NCBI GenBank assembly: GCA_034717435.1
Contig: JAYELI010000030.1
Span: forward strand, 1 to 36,142
DNA length: 36,142 nt
Source: Candidatus Omnitrophota bacterium
GTDB lineage: Bacteria > Omnitrophota > JAUWXU01
Direction of reading: 5' to 3'
The notes under the pieces are model-generated. The model did not search any database. It was given only the letters and a program-made list of their open reading frames with translations, and was not told the origin of the DNA. The position numbers and the translations under genes were made by a program. Position 1 is the stretch's first letter. Every line of letters starts with the position of its first letter. Below, one piece after another: positions 1 to 9,770 of this stretch.

Positions 1-1083
1 AGAAAGCTGGTTGGAAAAAACATACTGCGGATAAAGCCTTATAAGCCCGGCAAACCGATAGAAGAATTAAAAAGAGAGCTGAAACTTAAGCAGGTTATTA
101 AGCTGGCGTCTAATGAAAACGCTCTTTCGCCGTCGCTAAAAGTAACTTCAGCGATCAAAAACAGCTTGAGTAGCCTGAATCGCTATCCCGATGATACTTG
201 TTATTACCTTAAGAAAAAATTAGCCGGGCGATTAGGCTTTAGCCCTTCTAATTTAATAATCGGTAATGGTTCCGATGAGATAATCGCCCTGACCCTGCGG
301 GCTTTTTTGAACCCTGCCGAAGAGGTCGTGATAGCCCGGCCGACTTTTCTTATTTATGAGATCGTTGCCAAAATAGCCGGAGCCAAAATTAAATACGTTC
401 CCTTAAAAGACTTGAAGTACGATCTGAAATCAATGGCCGAGGCAGTAACAAAAAAGACAAAGATTATATTTGTAGCTAACCCGGATAATCCCACGGGTAC
501 CTATCTAACCGGGGATGAAGTGCGCCTTTTTTTGGCAAAGGTACCCAAAGAGGTCATAGTGTATTTTGACGAGGCCTATTTTGAGTTTGCGGATGTTCCG
601 GATTTTCCCGATACGTTAAAATTAATCAACAAACGCAATATTATAACAACCAGGACGTTTTCCAAAATATACAGTTTAGCTGGATTGCGTATCGGTTACG
701 GCCTGGCTAATAAGCAGATTATAGGCTATCTGAACAGGGTCAGAGAGCCTTTTAATGTAAACTCGATTGCCCAGGTAGCTGCTTTGGCTGCCTTAGACGA
801 AAAAGACTGCCTGAGGCAGACATTAAAGATGGTGAAAGAAGGTAAAAAATATATCTATAACGAGCTTGAAAAAATAGGATTAAAATATGTCCCCAGCGCT
901 ACTAATTTTGTCCTGATAGATCTGGGCAAAAATTCCCGGATTGTATTCAACAGGTTATTAAAACGAGGTATTATAGTCAGGGATATGCGGGCCTGGAAAT
1001 TGGATAATTTTATCCGGGTTACTATCGGCACCATGAGCGAGAATAAAAAATTCATAAAGGCGTTTAAGGAGGTAAGTAGATGA
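1..1083 (+). CDS. hisC: Histidinol-phosphate / aromatic aminotransferase, 5' end cut by the window
   Basis: PLP-dependent class I/II aminotransferase of the HisC family, which exchanges an amino group with glutamate on imidazole-acetol phosphate and, in many bacteria, also on aromatic keto acids. The frame is open from base 1. The translation upstream of the first internal start (TTG at 166) still matches the family, including KPGKPIEE and [13 protein letters not shown], so the real start lies just outside the window and only a few residues are missing. Visible motifs are the cofactor region [11 protein letters not shown], the conserved YFDEAYFEF, and [16 protein letters not shown], whose Lys forms the PLP Schiff base. 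The stop overlaps aroF by 4 bases (ATGA). Its place before aroF and tyrA suggests a role in tyrosine/phenylalanine transamination, possibly besides histidine. This role is inferred; sequence alone does not settle the substrate. Confidence 0.9.
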   Translation, partial: RKLVGKNILRIKPYKPGKPIEELKRELKLKQVIKLASNENALSPSLKVTSAIKNSLSSLNRYPDDTCYYLKKKLAGRLGFSPSNLIIGNGSDEIIALTLRAFLNPAEEVVIARPTFLIYEIVAKIAGAKIKYVPLKDLKYDLKSMAEAVTKKTKIIFVANPDNPTGTYLTGDEVRLFLAKVPKEVIVYFDEAYFEFADVPDFPDTLKLINKRNIITTRTFSKIYSLAGLRIGYGLANKQIIGYLNRVREPFNVNSIAQVAALAALDEKDCLRQTLKMVKEGKKYIYNELEKIGLKYVPSATNFVLIDLGKNSRIVFNRLLKRGIIVRDMRAWKLDNFIRVTIGTMSENKKFIKAFKEVSR

Positions 1084-2093
1084 TTATTGTTTTAAAGCCG
1101 CACGTTACTGACCAGGAAATAGACCATGTAATTGAAAAAGTCAAAAAACTGGGCCTTAAGCCCTGGGTTTCTAAAGGGGTGGAAAAGACCATAATCGGGG
1201 TTATTGGCGAGGAAGATCTCTTGCGCGTTCAGCCCCTGGAAGCTATTTCGGGTGTTGAAAAGATCCTGCCGATTTTAAAACCTTTTAAACTGGTTAGCCG
1301 TGAATTTCAGCCGGCTGACAGCATTATCGATGTGAAGGGCATTAAAATCGGCGGTAAGGAATTAACGATTATGGCCGGTCCTTGTGCCGTAGAAAACAAG
1401 GAACTGCTTTTAGAGATTGCCAGGGTAGTTAAAAAATCCGGGGCCAAGGTGCTTCGCGGCGGAGCGTTTAAACCCCGGACATCTCCTTATAGTTTTCAGG
1501 GCCTGGGAGAAGAAGGCCTGAAATATTTACAAGAGGCAGCTAAAGCTACCGGCCTGGCGATAGTCACAGAAGTTATGGATACCAGGGACGTTGTTCTGGT
1601 AGCCAGGTACACCGACATATTTCAGATCGGGGCCAGGAATATGCAGAACTTTAATCTTTTAAAAGAAGTAGGCCAGACTAAAAAGCCCGTGCTTTTAAAA
1701 AGAGGAATATCCTCGACCATCAAAGAACTTTTAATGTCGGCAGAATACATTGCTTCTAATGGAAATTTGAATATTATTCTCTGCGAACGGGGGATAAGGA
1801 CATTCGAAGAATATACCAGGAATACTGTTGATATAAGCGCTGTGCCGATAATCAAGGAACTCAGCCATTTGCCGATTATAGTAGACCCCAGCCATGGCAC
1901 GGGAAAATGGGGGCTGGTTGCTCCGTTGTCCAAGGCTGCGGTTGCCGCCGGGGCGGACGGTCTTTTGATTGAGGTGCATTCCTGTCCTGAAGAGGCGCTT
2001 TCAGACGGGGCTCAGTCAATAATTCCAGAGAGGTTTACTAAATTGATGGAAGAGCTGAAGGTGCTGGCAGGGGTTGTAAATAGACAGATATAA
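1080..2093 (+). CDS. aroF: 3-deoxy-7-phosphoheptulonate synthase (DAHP synthase, AroF/Iβ type)
   Basis: First step of the shikimate pathway: phosphoenolpyruvate plus erythrose 4-phosphate gives DAHP. The protein is 337 residues. Residues 1-70 form a ferredoxin-like (ACT-like) regulatory domain starting [10 protein letters not shown], as in the Thermotoga-type enzyme, where it mediates feedback by aromatic amino acids. The catalytic barrel follows from about residue 85. It shows AGPCAVE (metal-ligand Cys102), [17 protein letters not shown] (residues 126-141, PEP/phosphate binding) and DPSHGTGKW (269-277). His300, Glu298 and Asp309 are plausible further metal or active-site residues. Translation is probably coupled to hisC through the ATGA overlap. 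The presence of the N-terminal domain implies allosteric control by Tyr/Phe, which is known for this subfamily and not shown here. Confidence 0.95.
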   Translation: MIIVLKPHVTDQEIDHVIEKVKKLGLKPWVSKGVEKTIIGVIGEEDLLRVQPLEAISGVEKILPILKPFKLVSREFQPADSIIDVKGIKIGGKELTIMAGPCAVENKELLLEIARVVKKSGAKVLRGGAFKPRTSPYSFQGLGEEGLKYLQEAAKATGLAIVTEVMDTRDVVLVARYTDIFQIGARNMQNFNLLKEVGQTKKPVLLKRGISSTIKELLMSAEYIASNGNLNIILCERGIRTFEEYTRNTVDISAVPIIKELSHLPIIVDPSHGTGKWGLVAPLSKAAVAAGADGLLIEVHSCPEEALSDGAQSIIPERFTKLMEELKVLAGVVNRQI

Positions 2094-2109
2094 TTAAGGT
2101 AAATAAGAG

Positions 2110-2979
2110 ATGAAAATGTTCAAAAAAACAACAATAGTCGGTGTTGGTTTGATCGGCGGTTCTTTAGGTATGGCAATGATGTCCGGCGGATTAGCCGGGC
2201 AGATCACAGGCCTGACCCGGCACAAACATACCTTGAGCCTGGCAAAAAGATCTAAGGCGGTTACTAAAGGAACCCTTGATTTTAAAAAGGCGGTTAAGGA
2301 TGCAGACCTGGTGATTATTGCCGCGCCAATATCTAAGATAGTCAAGGTGGCAAGGGATATAATGCCTTTTCTCAAACAGGGCTCTATTGTTACTGATGTG
2401 GGAAGCCTGAAGGGGGAAATAGTCAAACAGATCGATAGTATCCCCCGGATTCGCAAAAAAGAGGTTTATTTTGTCGGCAGCCACCCAATGGCTGGTTCAG
2501 AAAAAAGCGGGGTTTGTTCTGCCAGGAAAGATTTATTCAAAGGCTCGTTTTGTTTTTTAACCAGGACCCGTTTTACCGATCAAAAGGCTTTGAATAAAAT
2601 CAGAAAGCTCTGGGAAAAGCTCGGTGCAGAAGTAAAGGTGGTCTCACCTGTTAGGCACGACTCTATTGTGACTTATATCAGCCATCTTCCGCACATTTTG
2701 GCTTACCACTTATCCATGCTTGTCCCGTTCAAATACTATAAGTATAGCGGGGGGAGCTTCCTGGATATGACCAGGATAGCCTCGAGTAATCCCCGGCTAT
2801 GGCGGGATATATGTGTCATGAACAGCAGGGAAATAGGCAAGGCTTTAGGGGTATATCAGACATCAATTGGCCGGGTGAAAAACATCGTGTCCGCTGGCCG
2901 GCACCAAAAGTTGTTAAGTCTGTTCAAGAAGGCAAAAAATAGAAGGGATAGTTATAACAGAGAATGGTTATCGCTATAG
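2110..2979 (+). CDS. tyrA: Prephenate (or arogenate) dehydrogenase
   Basis: NAD(P)-dependent oxidative decarboxylation of prephenate or arogenate on the way to tyrosine. It has 289 residues, the usual size of the single-function enzyme with neither a chorismate mutase nor an ACT domain. The Rossmann fold opens with GVGLIGG (residues 11-17). The substrate-side motifs VGSHPMAGSEKSG and SHLPHILAYHLS are present. The start at 2110 has AAGGT about 9 bases upstream; a second Met two codons later is an alternative. It follows aroF by 16 bases, and its end overlaps cmk by 16 bases. In many bacteria aroA (EPSP synthase) sits between tyrA and cmk; here it is absent. The choice between prephenate and arogenate, or NAD and NADP, cannot be read reliably from the sequence. 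Confidence 0.92.
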   Translation: MKMFKKTTIVGVGLIGGSLGMAMMSGGLAGQITGLTRHKHTLSLAKRSKAVTKGTLDFKKAVKDADLVIIAAPISKIVKVARDIMPFLKQGSIVTDVGSLKGEIVKQIDSIPRIRKKEVYFVGSHPMAGSEKSGVCSARKDLFKGSFCFLTRTRFTDQKALNKIRKLWEKLGAEVKVVSPVRHDSIVTYISHLPHILAYHLSMLVPFKYYKYSGGSFLDMTRIASSNPRLWRDICVMNSREIGKALGVYQTSIGRVKNIVSAGRHQKLLSLFKKAKNRRDSYNREWLSL

Positions 2980-3620
2980 ATGGTCCGGCCGGTTCGGGAA
3001 AAAGCACTATTGCCAGGCTGGTGGCTGATAAACTGGGGTTTTTCTATCTGGATACCGGAGCTATGTACCGGGCTTTTACTTTAAAAGCGGTTGAGGAAAA
3101 AATTGATTTGGAAAATGAAAATGCCCTGGCAGATTTGCTTTATCATACCAAAATAGATTTAAGAAAAGATGAAGTTATGCTGGATGGCAGGGATGTCAGC
3201 CGCCGGATCAGAGAACCGGAAATTACCAATAAGGTGTTTTTTGTTGCCCGGGCCGGAAGCGTGCGAAAGAGAATGGTGGATCTACAGCGCAGGTTTTCCG
3301 GCAACAATAGAGGCATGGTAGTCGAGGGGCGCGATATCGGAACAACGGTTTTTCCGGATGCCGATAAAAAGTTCTATCTGGATGCCGAGGTCAAGGAACG
3401 GGCCGGCCGCCGCTACAGACAATTGCTTAGGGAACATCAAAAATCGCCGGCATTAAAAAGATTAGAACAAGAAATTTTATTACGCGATAAGCACGATAAA
3501 ACCAGAAAGATAGCGCCGTTGGCAATGGCCGAAGACGCTGTTCGTATCGACACAACCAACTTAGACATAAACGAAGTAGTTAACGTTGTTCTTTCACACC
3601 TTAACACAGATGATTTATAA
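2964..3620 (+). CDS. cmk: Cytidylate kinase (CMP kinase)
   Basis: Phosphorylates CMP and dCMP with ATP, recycling nucleotides from RNA turnover and lipid synthesis. It has 218 residues, normal for the bacterial short form. The P-loop GPAGSGKST is at residues 7-15, followed by YLDTGAMYRA (nucleoside-monophosphate binding), VVEGRDIGT and the LID-like region rich in Arg (ERAGRRYRQ). The start lies inside the end of tyrA (16-base overlap) with no strong Shine-Dalgarno sequence, so translational coupling is likely. Downstream the order plsC, ispH, rpsA follows, a gene string seen in Clostridia and other phyla, which supports the assignment. Nothing unusual in the protein. Confidence 0.95.
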   Translation: MVIAIDGPAGSGKSTIARLVADKLGFFYLDTGAMYRAFTLKAVEEKIDLENENALADLLYHTKIDLRKDEVMLDGRDVSRRIREPEITNKVFFVARAGSVRKRMVDLQRRFSGNNRGMVVEGRDIGTTVFPDADKKFYLDAEVKERAGRRYRQLLREHQKSPALKRLEQEILLRDKHDKTRKIAPLAMAEDAVRIDTTNLDINEVVNVVLSHLNTDDL

Positions 3621-4224
3621 GTTCTGTTGCTTACTGGGCATAATTTTATATAAACTGTTGTTCAGGTTTAAGTCAGCCGGAAGGGAAAATTTTCCTCCCA
3701 AAGGCGGCTGCATTCTGGCCAGTAATCATTTAAGCCATTTAGATCCCCTGGCCTTAGGCATACCGTCTTATCGCCGGCTCAATTTTATGGCTAGAAAGAG
3801 CCTGTTTAACAATAAGCTGTTTGCTAAATTCTTAAATTCAGTTGATGCCTTTGCTGTCGAAGACAAAGATCTGGGTCTTTCGGGAATGAAAGAGGCATTA
3901 AGGAGACTGAAGGCAGGTAAAGTTGTGGCCCTGTTTCCCGAAGGGACAAGAAGCAAGGACGGAAAACTGCATCCGGGTAAAATCGGGGTCGGCCTGCTGG
4001 CGTTGAAGTCTAACGTTCCGATAGTTCCGGCCAGGATCTTTGGCACAGACCAGGCTTTGCCGATTGGCGCGAGATTCATCAGGTTGAGACCGGTCAGTGT
4101 CTACTTTGGCCGTCCGCTGAGGTTTGGCCAATCTTATCAACAGGGAAATAAGAAAGATAATTATTTAAGAGCCAGTCAATCAATCATGGAGCAAATATCT
4201 AAATTAGGGCCTCAAGTAAAATGA
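3610..4224 (+). CDS. plsC: 1-acyl-sn-glycerol-3-phosphate acyltransferase
   Basis: Adds the second acyl chain to lysophosphatidic acid, giving phosphatidic acid at the inner membrane. The ATG at 3610 gives 204 residues. A TTG at 3586 would add eight residues that overlap cmk further and lack family character, so ATG was preferred; neither has a good Shine-Dalgarno sequence. A hydrophobic N-terminal stretch (residues 4-20) is a likely membrane anchor. The acyltransferase signature NHLSHLD (His40 to Asp45) and FPEGTRS (109-115) are both present, with an LNFMARKS block between them. The gene overlaps ispH by ATGA. The family also contains acyltransferases with other lysophospholipid acceptors, so substrate preference is inferred. 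Confidence 0.9.
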   Translation: MIYKFCCLLGIILYKLLFRFKSAGRENFPPKGGCILASNHLSHLDPLALGIPSYRRLNFMARKSLFNNKLFAKFLNSVDAFAVEDKDLGLSGMKEALRRLKAGKVVALFPEGTRSKDGKLHPGKIGVGLLALKSNVPIVPARIFGTDQALPIGARFIRLRPVSVYFGRPLRFGQSYQQGNKKDNYLRASQSIMEQISKLGPQVK

Positions 4225-5111
4225 AGGTAATAGTTTCTGAGCATGTTGGATTTTGTTTTGGGGTTGAGCGGGCGGTAAAAAAGGCCGAGCGAATGCTTGA
4301 CAATAGAGGTTTGTCAAATTATTCAGTCGGCCCCCTGATCCATAATCCCCAGACCATCGAAAAATTGACTGAAAAAGGTTTGAGGATAGTTAACCGGATA
4401 GAGCAGATAAAAAACGGAAGGCTGATAATCAGAGCCCATGGGCTTAGGCCTGAGTTACTCAGCAAGGCCAGGGCCAAAAACATAGAAGTAGTAGACTCTA
4501 CCTGTCCTTTTGTTAAGAAGGTTCAGGAGGCTTCCTGCCGGCTTGTTAAACAAGGCTATGCGGTCATAATTGCCGGGGACAAAAACCATCCAGAGGTGAA
4601 ATCAATAGGCGGTTTTACCGATGAGAAGGCAATGGTTGCAGCCGGGCCTTCTGATCTGGATAAGTTAAATCTGAATAAGAGCAGGAAAATTGCCTTATTG
4701 GCACAGACCACTCAGTCAAACAGCAATTTTCAGGCTATAATTAATAAGCTGGTTTCTAAAGGTCATTTTGAGGAACTGAGGATATTTAATACTATTTGCC
4801 GCGCTACGGTTGTCCGGCAAAGAGAAGCCAGGTCCATTGCCCAAAAAGTAGAAATGATGATAATCATGGGCGGAAGGCTGAGCGCTAATACCAAAAGATT
4901 GGCGGGAATATGTAAGGAGGCTGGCGTGGAAACTCATCATGTCGAAGCTGCCAAAGACATAAAGCCCTCCTGGTTTAGAAAAAAAAGAAGTATCGGCTTG
5001 GCCGGAGGGACTTCAACGCCGGCTTGGGTGATTAAACAGGCCGCGGATAGATTAAAAAAAGTATACACAGATGATCACAGAAGGGGTAAGCTTACAGCCC
5101 ATAGCTTGTAG
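4221..5111 (+). CDS. ispH: 4-hydroxy-3-methylbut-2-enyl diphosphate reductase
   Basis: Last step of the MEP isoprenoid pathway, reducing HMBPP to IPP and DMAPP with a [4Fe-4S] cluster. The three cluster cysteines are visible at Cys12 (GFCFGVERA), Cys96 (STCPFVKK) and Cys194 (NTICRATVVRQ). Active-site residues His42, His74, His124 and Glu126 (NHPEV) and the SANTKRL and GGTSTP motifs are also present. At 296 residues it is a normal single-domain IspH, not fused to S1. It starts within the plsC stop (ATGA) and sits in the cmk-plsC-ispH-rpsA string. The last codons contain one arm of a 10-bp inverted repeat whose other arm precedes rpsA. Its presence shows that this organism uses the MEP rather than the mevalonate route, at least for the final step. 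Confidence 0.96.
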   Translation: MKVIVSEHVGFCFGVERAVKKAERMLDNRGLSNYSVGPLIHNPQTIEKLTEKGLRIVNRIEQIKNGRLIIRAHGLRPELLSKARAKNIEVVDSTCPFVKKVQEASCRLVKQGYAVIIAGDKNHPEVKSIGGFTDEKAMVAAGPSDLDKLNLNKSRKIALLAQTTQSNSNFQAIINKLVSKGHFEELRIFNTICRATVVRQREARSIAQKVEMMIIMGGRLSANTKRLAGICKEAGVETHHVEAAKDIKPSWFRKKRSIGLAGGTSTPAWVIKQAADRLKKVYTDDHRRGKLTAHSL

Positions 5112-5125
5112 AAGGTCTGTGTATA
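5062..5125 (+). repeat. Inverted repeat spanning the ispH end and rpsA leader
   Basis: TATACACAGA at 5062-5071 is perfectly complementary to TCTGTGTATA at 5116-5125. A smaller nested pair, AAGCT at 5088-5092 and AGCTT at 5104-5108, lies inside. The structure ends four bases before the strong rpsA ribosome site (AGGGGGT near 5131). It could be a leader hairpin acting on S1 translation, since S1 autoregulation through its leader is known in enteric bacteria. Perfect 10-bp pairs at this spacing are expected about twice by chance in a window this size, so support is modest. Confidence 0.35.
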
Positions 5126-5145
5126 AAGAAAGGGGGTAATTGTGA

Positions 5146-6507
5146 ATGTCGCAGCAAAAAGAACCGGAAAGATTTGAGGATATCTTAAATCTTTACGAAA
5201 AAAAACTGAATGAGGTTAAAGAAGGTCAAATAATCAAAGGGAAAGTCATTGATTTTACCGAAAAAGAGATTATAGTCGATATCGGCTATAAATCCGAAGG
5301 GGTGGTGCCGGTCAATGAGTTTAACGGATCTGAGTCTTTAAAGATCGGTGATGAGGTAGAAGTATTATTGGAGTCAAAAGAAGATGACAGCGGAATGGTA
5401 ATCCTGTCAAAAAGAAAGGCTGACCAACTTCAGAATTGGGAGAAGATATCCCAAAAATATAAAGAAGGCGGCCTTGTCGAAGGAAAAGTATTTAAAAAGG
5501 TAAGGGGAGGGTTGATGGTGAATATAGGCATGGAGGCTTTTTTACCAGCTTCCCAGGCCTTTATCCGCCCGACTTCAAACCTTGACCAGCTTATAGGCCA
5601 GACCCTTAAGTTTAAAATCGTTAAAACAGATATGCGGCGCAGGAACGTGGTCCTGTCGCATCGCGATTATTTAATGGAAGAGAAGAAGCATCTTAGGGAA
5701 AAATTGATCAATGAAATAGAAAAGGGCCAGTTACGTAAAGGTATGGTTAAAAATATCACTGATTTCGGCGCGTTTGTAGACTTAGGCGGAGTAGACGGAT
5801 TGCTGCATATAACAGATATGAGCTGGTCGAGGATAAGCCATCCATCTGAAGTCGTGGCTATCGGTGATGAAGTAGAAGTGTTGATTTTAAACTTTGACAA
5901 GGAGACAAAAAAGGTTTCTTTAGGCTTGAAACAAAAAAGCCCCAGCCCATGGACAGACATAACCAAGAAATACCCTGTCGGTTCCAGAATAAAAGGCCGG
6001 GTGGTAAATATTATGCCCTACGGAGTTTTTGTTGAGCTGGAAAAAGGGATCGAGGGTTTGGCCCATATATCTGAATTGTCCTGGACAAAGCGGATTACCC
6101 ATCCTTCCGAAGTATTGGCTATTGGCGATGTAGTCGAGGCTGTGGTGTTGAGCGTAGATGAAGCCGGCGAAAAGATTTCTTTAGGAATAAAACAGATTGA
6201 GATCAATCCCTGGTTGGAGGTGGAGCAGAGATATAAGGTAGGGACCAAGGTGAGCGGGAAGGTGCGCAACCTGGCCAAGTACGGAGCGTTTGTCGAACTG
6301 GAAACAGGGATAGACGGCTTGATCCATATCTCGGACATGTCCTGGACCAAAAAGATCAGTCACCCTTCGGAGGTGTTGAAGAAGGGGGAAAAGATAGAAG
6401 TAAAGGTTTTGGTGGTCGATCAAAAGTCTAAGAAGATATCACTGGGGTTGAAACAGCTGGAACCCGAGCCCAAAGAAAATGGAACAAAAGATAAAGAAGC
6501 AGATTAG
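5146..6507 (+). CDS. rpsA: 30S ribosomal protein S1, five S1 domains
   Basis: Binds mRNA and helps its loading on the 30S subunit. It has 453 residues with five S1 (OB-fold) repeats at about residues 19-88, 103-172, 190-262, 275-347 and 362-434. Repeats 3-5 are most alike, each with a [LI]HI[ST][DE][LM]SW...HPSEV block and ending in SLG[LI]KQ. Enteric S1 has six repeats, many other phyla four to six. The ATG at 5146 has a strong AGGGGGT site upstream. The tail is short and acidic (KENGTKDKEAD) and its coding end overlaps tyrS by 29 bases. Domain count and position after cmk-ispH support true S1 rather than a generic S1 RNA-binding protein. Confidence 0.93.
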   Translation: MSQQKEPERFEDILNLYEKKLNEVKEGQIIKGKVIDFTEKEIIVDIGYKSEGVVPVNEFNGSESLKIGDEVEVLLESKEDDSGMVILSKRKADQLQNWEKISQKYKEGGLVEGKVFKKVRGGLMVNIGMEAFLPASQAFIRPTSNLDQLIGQTLKFKIVKTDMRRRNVVLSHRDYLMEEKKHLREKLINEIEKGQLRKGMVKNITDFGAFVDLGGVDGLLHITDMSWSRISHPSEVVAIGDEVEVLILNFDKETKKVSLGLKQKSPSPWTDITKKYPVGSRIKGRVVNIMPYGVFVELEKGIEGLAHISELSWTKRITHPSEVLAIGDVVEAVVLSVDEAGEKISLGIKQIEINPWLEVEQRYKVGTKVSGKVRNLAKYGAFVELETGIDGLIHISDMSWTKKISHPSEVLKKGEKIEVKVLVVDQKSKKISLGLKQLEPEPKENGTKDKEAD

Positions 6508-7672
6508 CAGAATAAAATGCGGCAGCGTGGAGATGATCTCTGAAAAGGAGATCTTTGAAAAATTACAACAGTCCGGAAAGAACAACAAACCTCTGCGGGT
6601 TAAATACGGGGCAGATCCTTCTTGTCCCGACCTTCATTTGGGCCACACGGTTGCCCTGGCTAAGCTAAAACAGATTCAGGATCTGGGTCATAAGGTAGTG
6701 TTTATAATCGGAGATTTCACTGCTATGATCGGTGATCCCAGCGGCGAGTCCAAGACCCGAAAACAATTATCAAAAGATGAGGTCAGAGAGAATGCCCGGA
6801 CGTATCAGCGGCAGGTGTTTAGGGTCCTTGACCGGGAAAAAACAGAAGTAGTTTACAATTCCAGCTGGTGTGAACAAATGAATTTCAGGGAGGTTATAAA
6901 TTTAGCGTCCAGATATACCGTGGCCCGGATGCTTGAAAGAGACGACTTTTTAAAACGTTATAAAAATAGACAACCGATATCTATTCACGAGTTTTTGTAT
7001 CCTTTAATCCAGGGGTATGATTCAGTGATGGTCAGAGCAGACATTGAGGTAGGAGGAACGGACCAAAAGTTTAATCTTTTGGTAGGCCGGGAGCTTCAGC
7101 GGGATTTTGGCCAGGTTCCGCAGGCAGTAATAATATTACCGCTTTTAGTAGGCCTTGACGGCGTTAAGAAGATGAGTAAGTCCCTGGGTAATTATATTGG
7201 ACTTACCGATTTACCCCAGGATATGTTTGGTAAGATTATGTCAATAAGCGATGAATTGGCTTCTGATTATTATAGAATTCTTCTGGGAAAGCAAATCGAT
7301 ATTGCCGGCCTGAATAATCCAAAACTGGCAAAATTAGACCTTGCTGCGAAAATAGTTGAAAGAAATTATGACAGCGCCAAGGCTTTGCTGGCCCGTGAAC
7401 AATTTGAGCGGGTATTCAGCCGGAAAGGACTGCCGGAGAAGATAGAAGAATATGCCTTGGAAAGCAGTTGTCCGGTCTGGATTATTGAACTGTTGAAAGT
7501 TACCGGTTGCGCCTCAAGCAGGAGCCAGGCAGAACGCCTGGTCCGGCAGGGTGCTGTAACCATTGACAATAAAAGAATTGAAGATGTCGGGGAAAAAATA
7601 AAGGTCAAAGGCAGTTCTATCCTGAAAGTAGGAAAAAGAAAATTCCGAAAAATAATTGCAAAAAAAACTTGA
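6479..7672 (+). CDS. tyrS: Tyrosyl-tRNA synthetase
   Basis: Class I synthetase charging tRNA-Tyr. It has 397 residues. The HIGH-like motif HLGH is at residues 53-56 and KMSKS at 231-235. GGTDQKFNLLVGREL and the ADPSCPDLHLGH context resemble the TyrZ-like subgroup rather than the E. coli TyrS subgroup. A C-terminal S4 RNA-binding domain occupies about 332-390 (SSRSQAERLVRQGAV). The ATG lies within the last codons of rpsA (29-base overlap). The stop codon at 7670-7672 lies inside the TTGACA box of the rRNA promoter, and no terminator is visible, so tyrS transcripts may run into the rRNA operon. TyrRS next to hisC-aroF-tyrA also makes a loosely tyrosine-themed neighbourhood. Confidence 0.95.
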   Translation: MEQKIKKQISRIKCGSVEMISEKEIFEKLQQSGKNNKPLRVKYGADPSCPDLHLGHTVALAKLKQIQDLGHKVVFIIGDFTAMIGDPSGESKTRKQLSKDEVRENARTYQRQVFRVLDREKTEVVYNSSWCEQMNFREVINLASRYTVARMLERDDFLKRYKNRQPISIHEFLYPLIQGYDSVMVRADIEVGGTDQKFNLLVGRELQRDFGQVPQAVIILPLLVGLDGVKKMSKSLGNYIGLTDLPQDMFGKIMSISDELASDYYRILLGKQIDIAGLNNPKLAKLDLAAKIVERNYDSAKALLAREQFERVFSRKGLPEKIEEYALESSCPVWIIELLKVTGCASSRSQAERLVRQGAVTIDNKRIEDVGEKIKVKGSSILKVGKRKFRKIIAKKT

Positions 7673-7697
7673 CAGCTTAATTTATTTGTGTTATCTT
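7669..7697 (+). promoter_or_regulatory. rRNA operon promoter (sigma70 type)
   Basis: Consensus -35 TTGACA at 7669-7674, then a 17-bp spacer and TATCTT at 7692-7697 (TTATCT at 7691 with a 16-bp spacer is equivalent). The -35 overlaps the tyrS stop codon. Transcription would start near 7704, leaving a leader of about 140 bases before 16S. I see no equally good second promoter in the leader; TATAGT at 7759-7764 lacks a -35. Confidence 0.7.
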
Positions 7698-7786
7698 TTG
7701 TTCTACATTGCTACCCTAAAAAAGGGAGTTAAATGTTCGTTCTATCGAAATAATTGAATATAGTTTTTTGTGTTTATTTGTTTTTT

Positions 7787-7820
7787 TGTTCTTTGAAAAA
7801 GTTCCGCTTAACAAAGCGGA
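7787..7820 (+). promoter_or_regulatory. boxA-like antitermination motif and leader hairpin
   Basis: TGTTCTTTGAAAA at 7787-7799 resembles the bacterial rRNA boxA (NusB/S10 binding). The identical 13-mer recurs at 9918-9930 before 23S. A 6-bp hairpin, TCCGCT at 7803-7808 and AGCGGA at 7815-7820 with a 6-base loop, follows at once, in the order expected for boxA plus a boxB-like hairpin. The role is inferred from position and repetition. The rest of the 173-base gap between tyrS and 16S holds only the promoter and a 16S processing arm. Confidence 0.6.
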
Positions 7821-7823
7821 GAA

Positions 7824-7837
7824 TAGCAAGCTAATGA
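7824..7837 (+). other. 16S processing stem, 5' arm
   Basis: The 14 bases TAGCAAGCTAATGA are perfectly complementary to 9461-9474 downstream of 16S, with one more G-U pair possible. The two arms would close the pre-16S loop, the usual RNase III cleavage stem. Confidence 0.75.
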
Positions 7838-7845
7838 GCATTTTT

Positions 7846-9411
<1,566 letters not shown>

Positions 9412-9460
9412 CTAAGGAGTAATGCAGGAAAAGAAAGTAGGATAAGTAAAGGTGTAAATT

Positions 9461-9474
9461 TCATTAGCTTGCTA
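9461..9474 (+). other. 16S processing stem, 3' arm
   Basis: TCATTAGCTTGCTA pairs perfectly with 7824-7837 upstream of 16S. It lies 50 bases after the mature 3' end and directly before a long spacer hairpin. Confidence 0.75.
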
Positions 9475-9480
9475 AATGAG

Positions 9481-9522
9481 CACACAACTTACGGAGGCCG
9501 CAAGGCCGACGTAAGTTGTGTG
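9481..9522 (+). other. Structured spacer hairpin with GNRA loop
   Basis: A 13-bp perfect stem (9481-9493 with 9510-9522) is followed by a GA/GA internal loop (9494-9495 and 9508-9509), a 4-bp GGCC/GGCC stem and a GCAA tetraloop (9500-9503). Tandem G-A pairs and a GNRA loop are typical of stable functional RNA structure. It lies in the 16S to tRNA-Ile spacer, 6 bases after the 16S processing arm. The function is unknown. Confidence 0.6.
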
Positions 9523-9599
9523 TGAACTTAATCCTGAGCAATGAAAAGTCTTTTTTTAAAATTCTTCAGCAAAGGATTTATTTATTATAAACAAGTGCT

Positions 9600-9625
9600 C
9601 GACTTTTCATAAATTATATGCTCAT
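9600..9625 (+). other. tRNA-Ile flanking stem, 5' arm
   Basis: This 26-base segment is largely complementary to 9717-9741 right after tRNA-Ile, including an uninterrupted TTTTCATAAATTAT (14 bp) and a CTCAT/ATGAG end. The arms would present the tRNA at the tip of a long stem. Its first part, GACTTTTCAT at 9601-9610, is also perfectly complementary to 9541-9550, so two folds compete. Confidence 0.6.
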
Positions 9626-9639
9626 GCAATTTAATCCTG

Positions 9640-9716
<77 letters not shown>

Positions 9717-9741
9717 ATGAGAACATAATTTATGAAAATCG
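9717..9741 (+). other. tRNA-Ile flanking stem, 3' arm
   Basis: Begins at the base after the encoded CCA and pairs with 9600-9625 (14 uninterrupted base pairs plus partial pairs on both sides). Probably a precursor-processing stem. Confidence 0.6.
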
Positions 9742-9770
9742 AAAGTTTTCCTAAATCAGATGTTCAAATT

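Noticed and set aside
3586-3609. TTG start giving a longer PlsC
   Set aside because: It overlaps cmk more, has no ribosome site and adds no family sequence; the ATG at 3610 was preferred.
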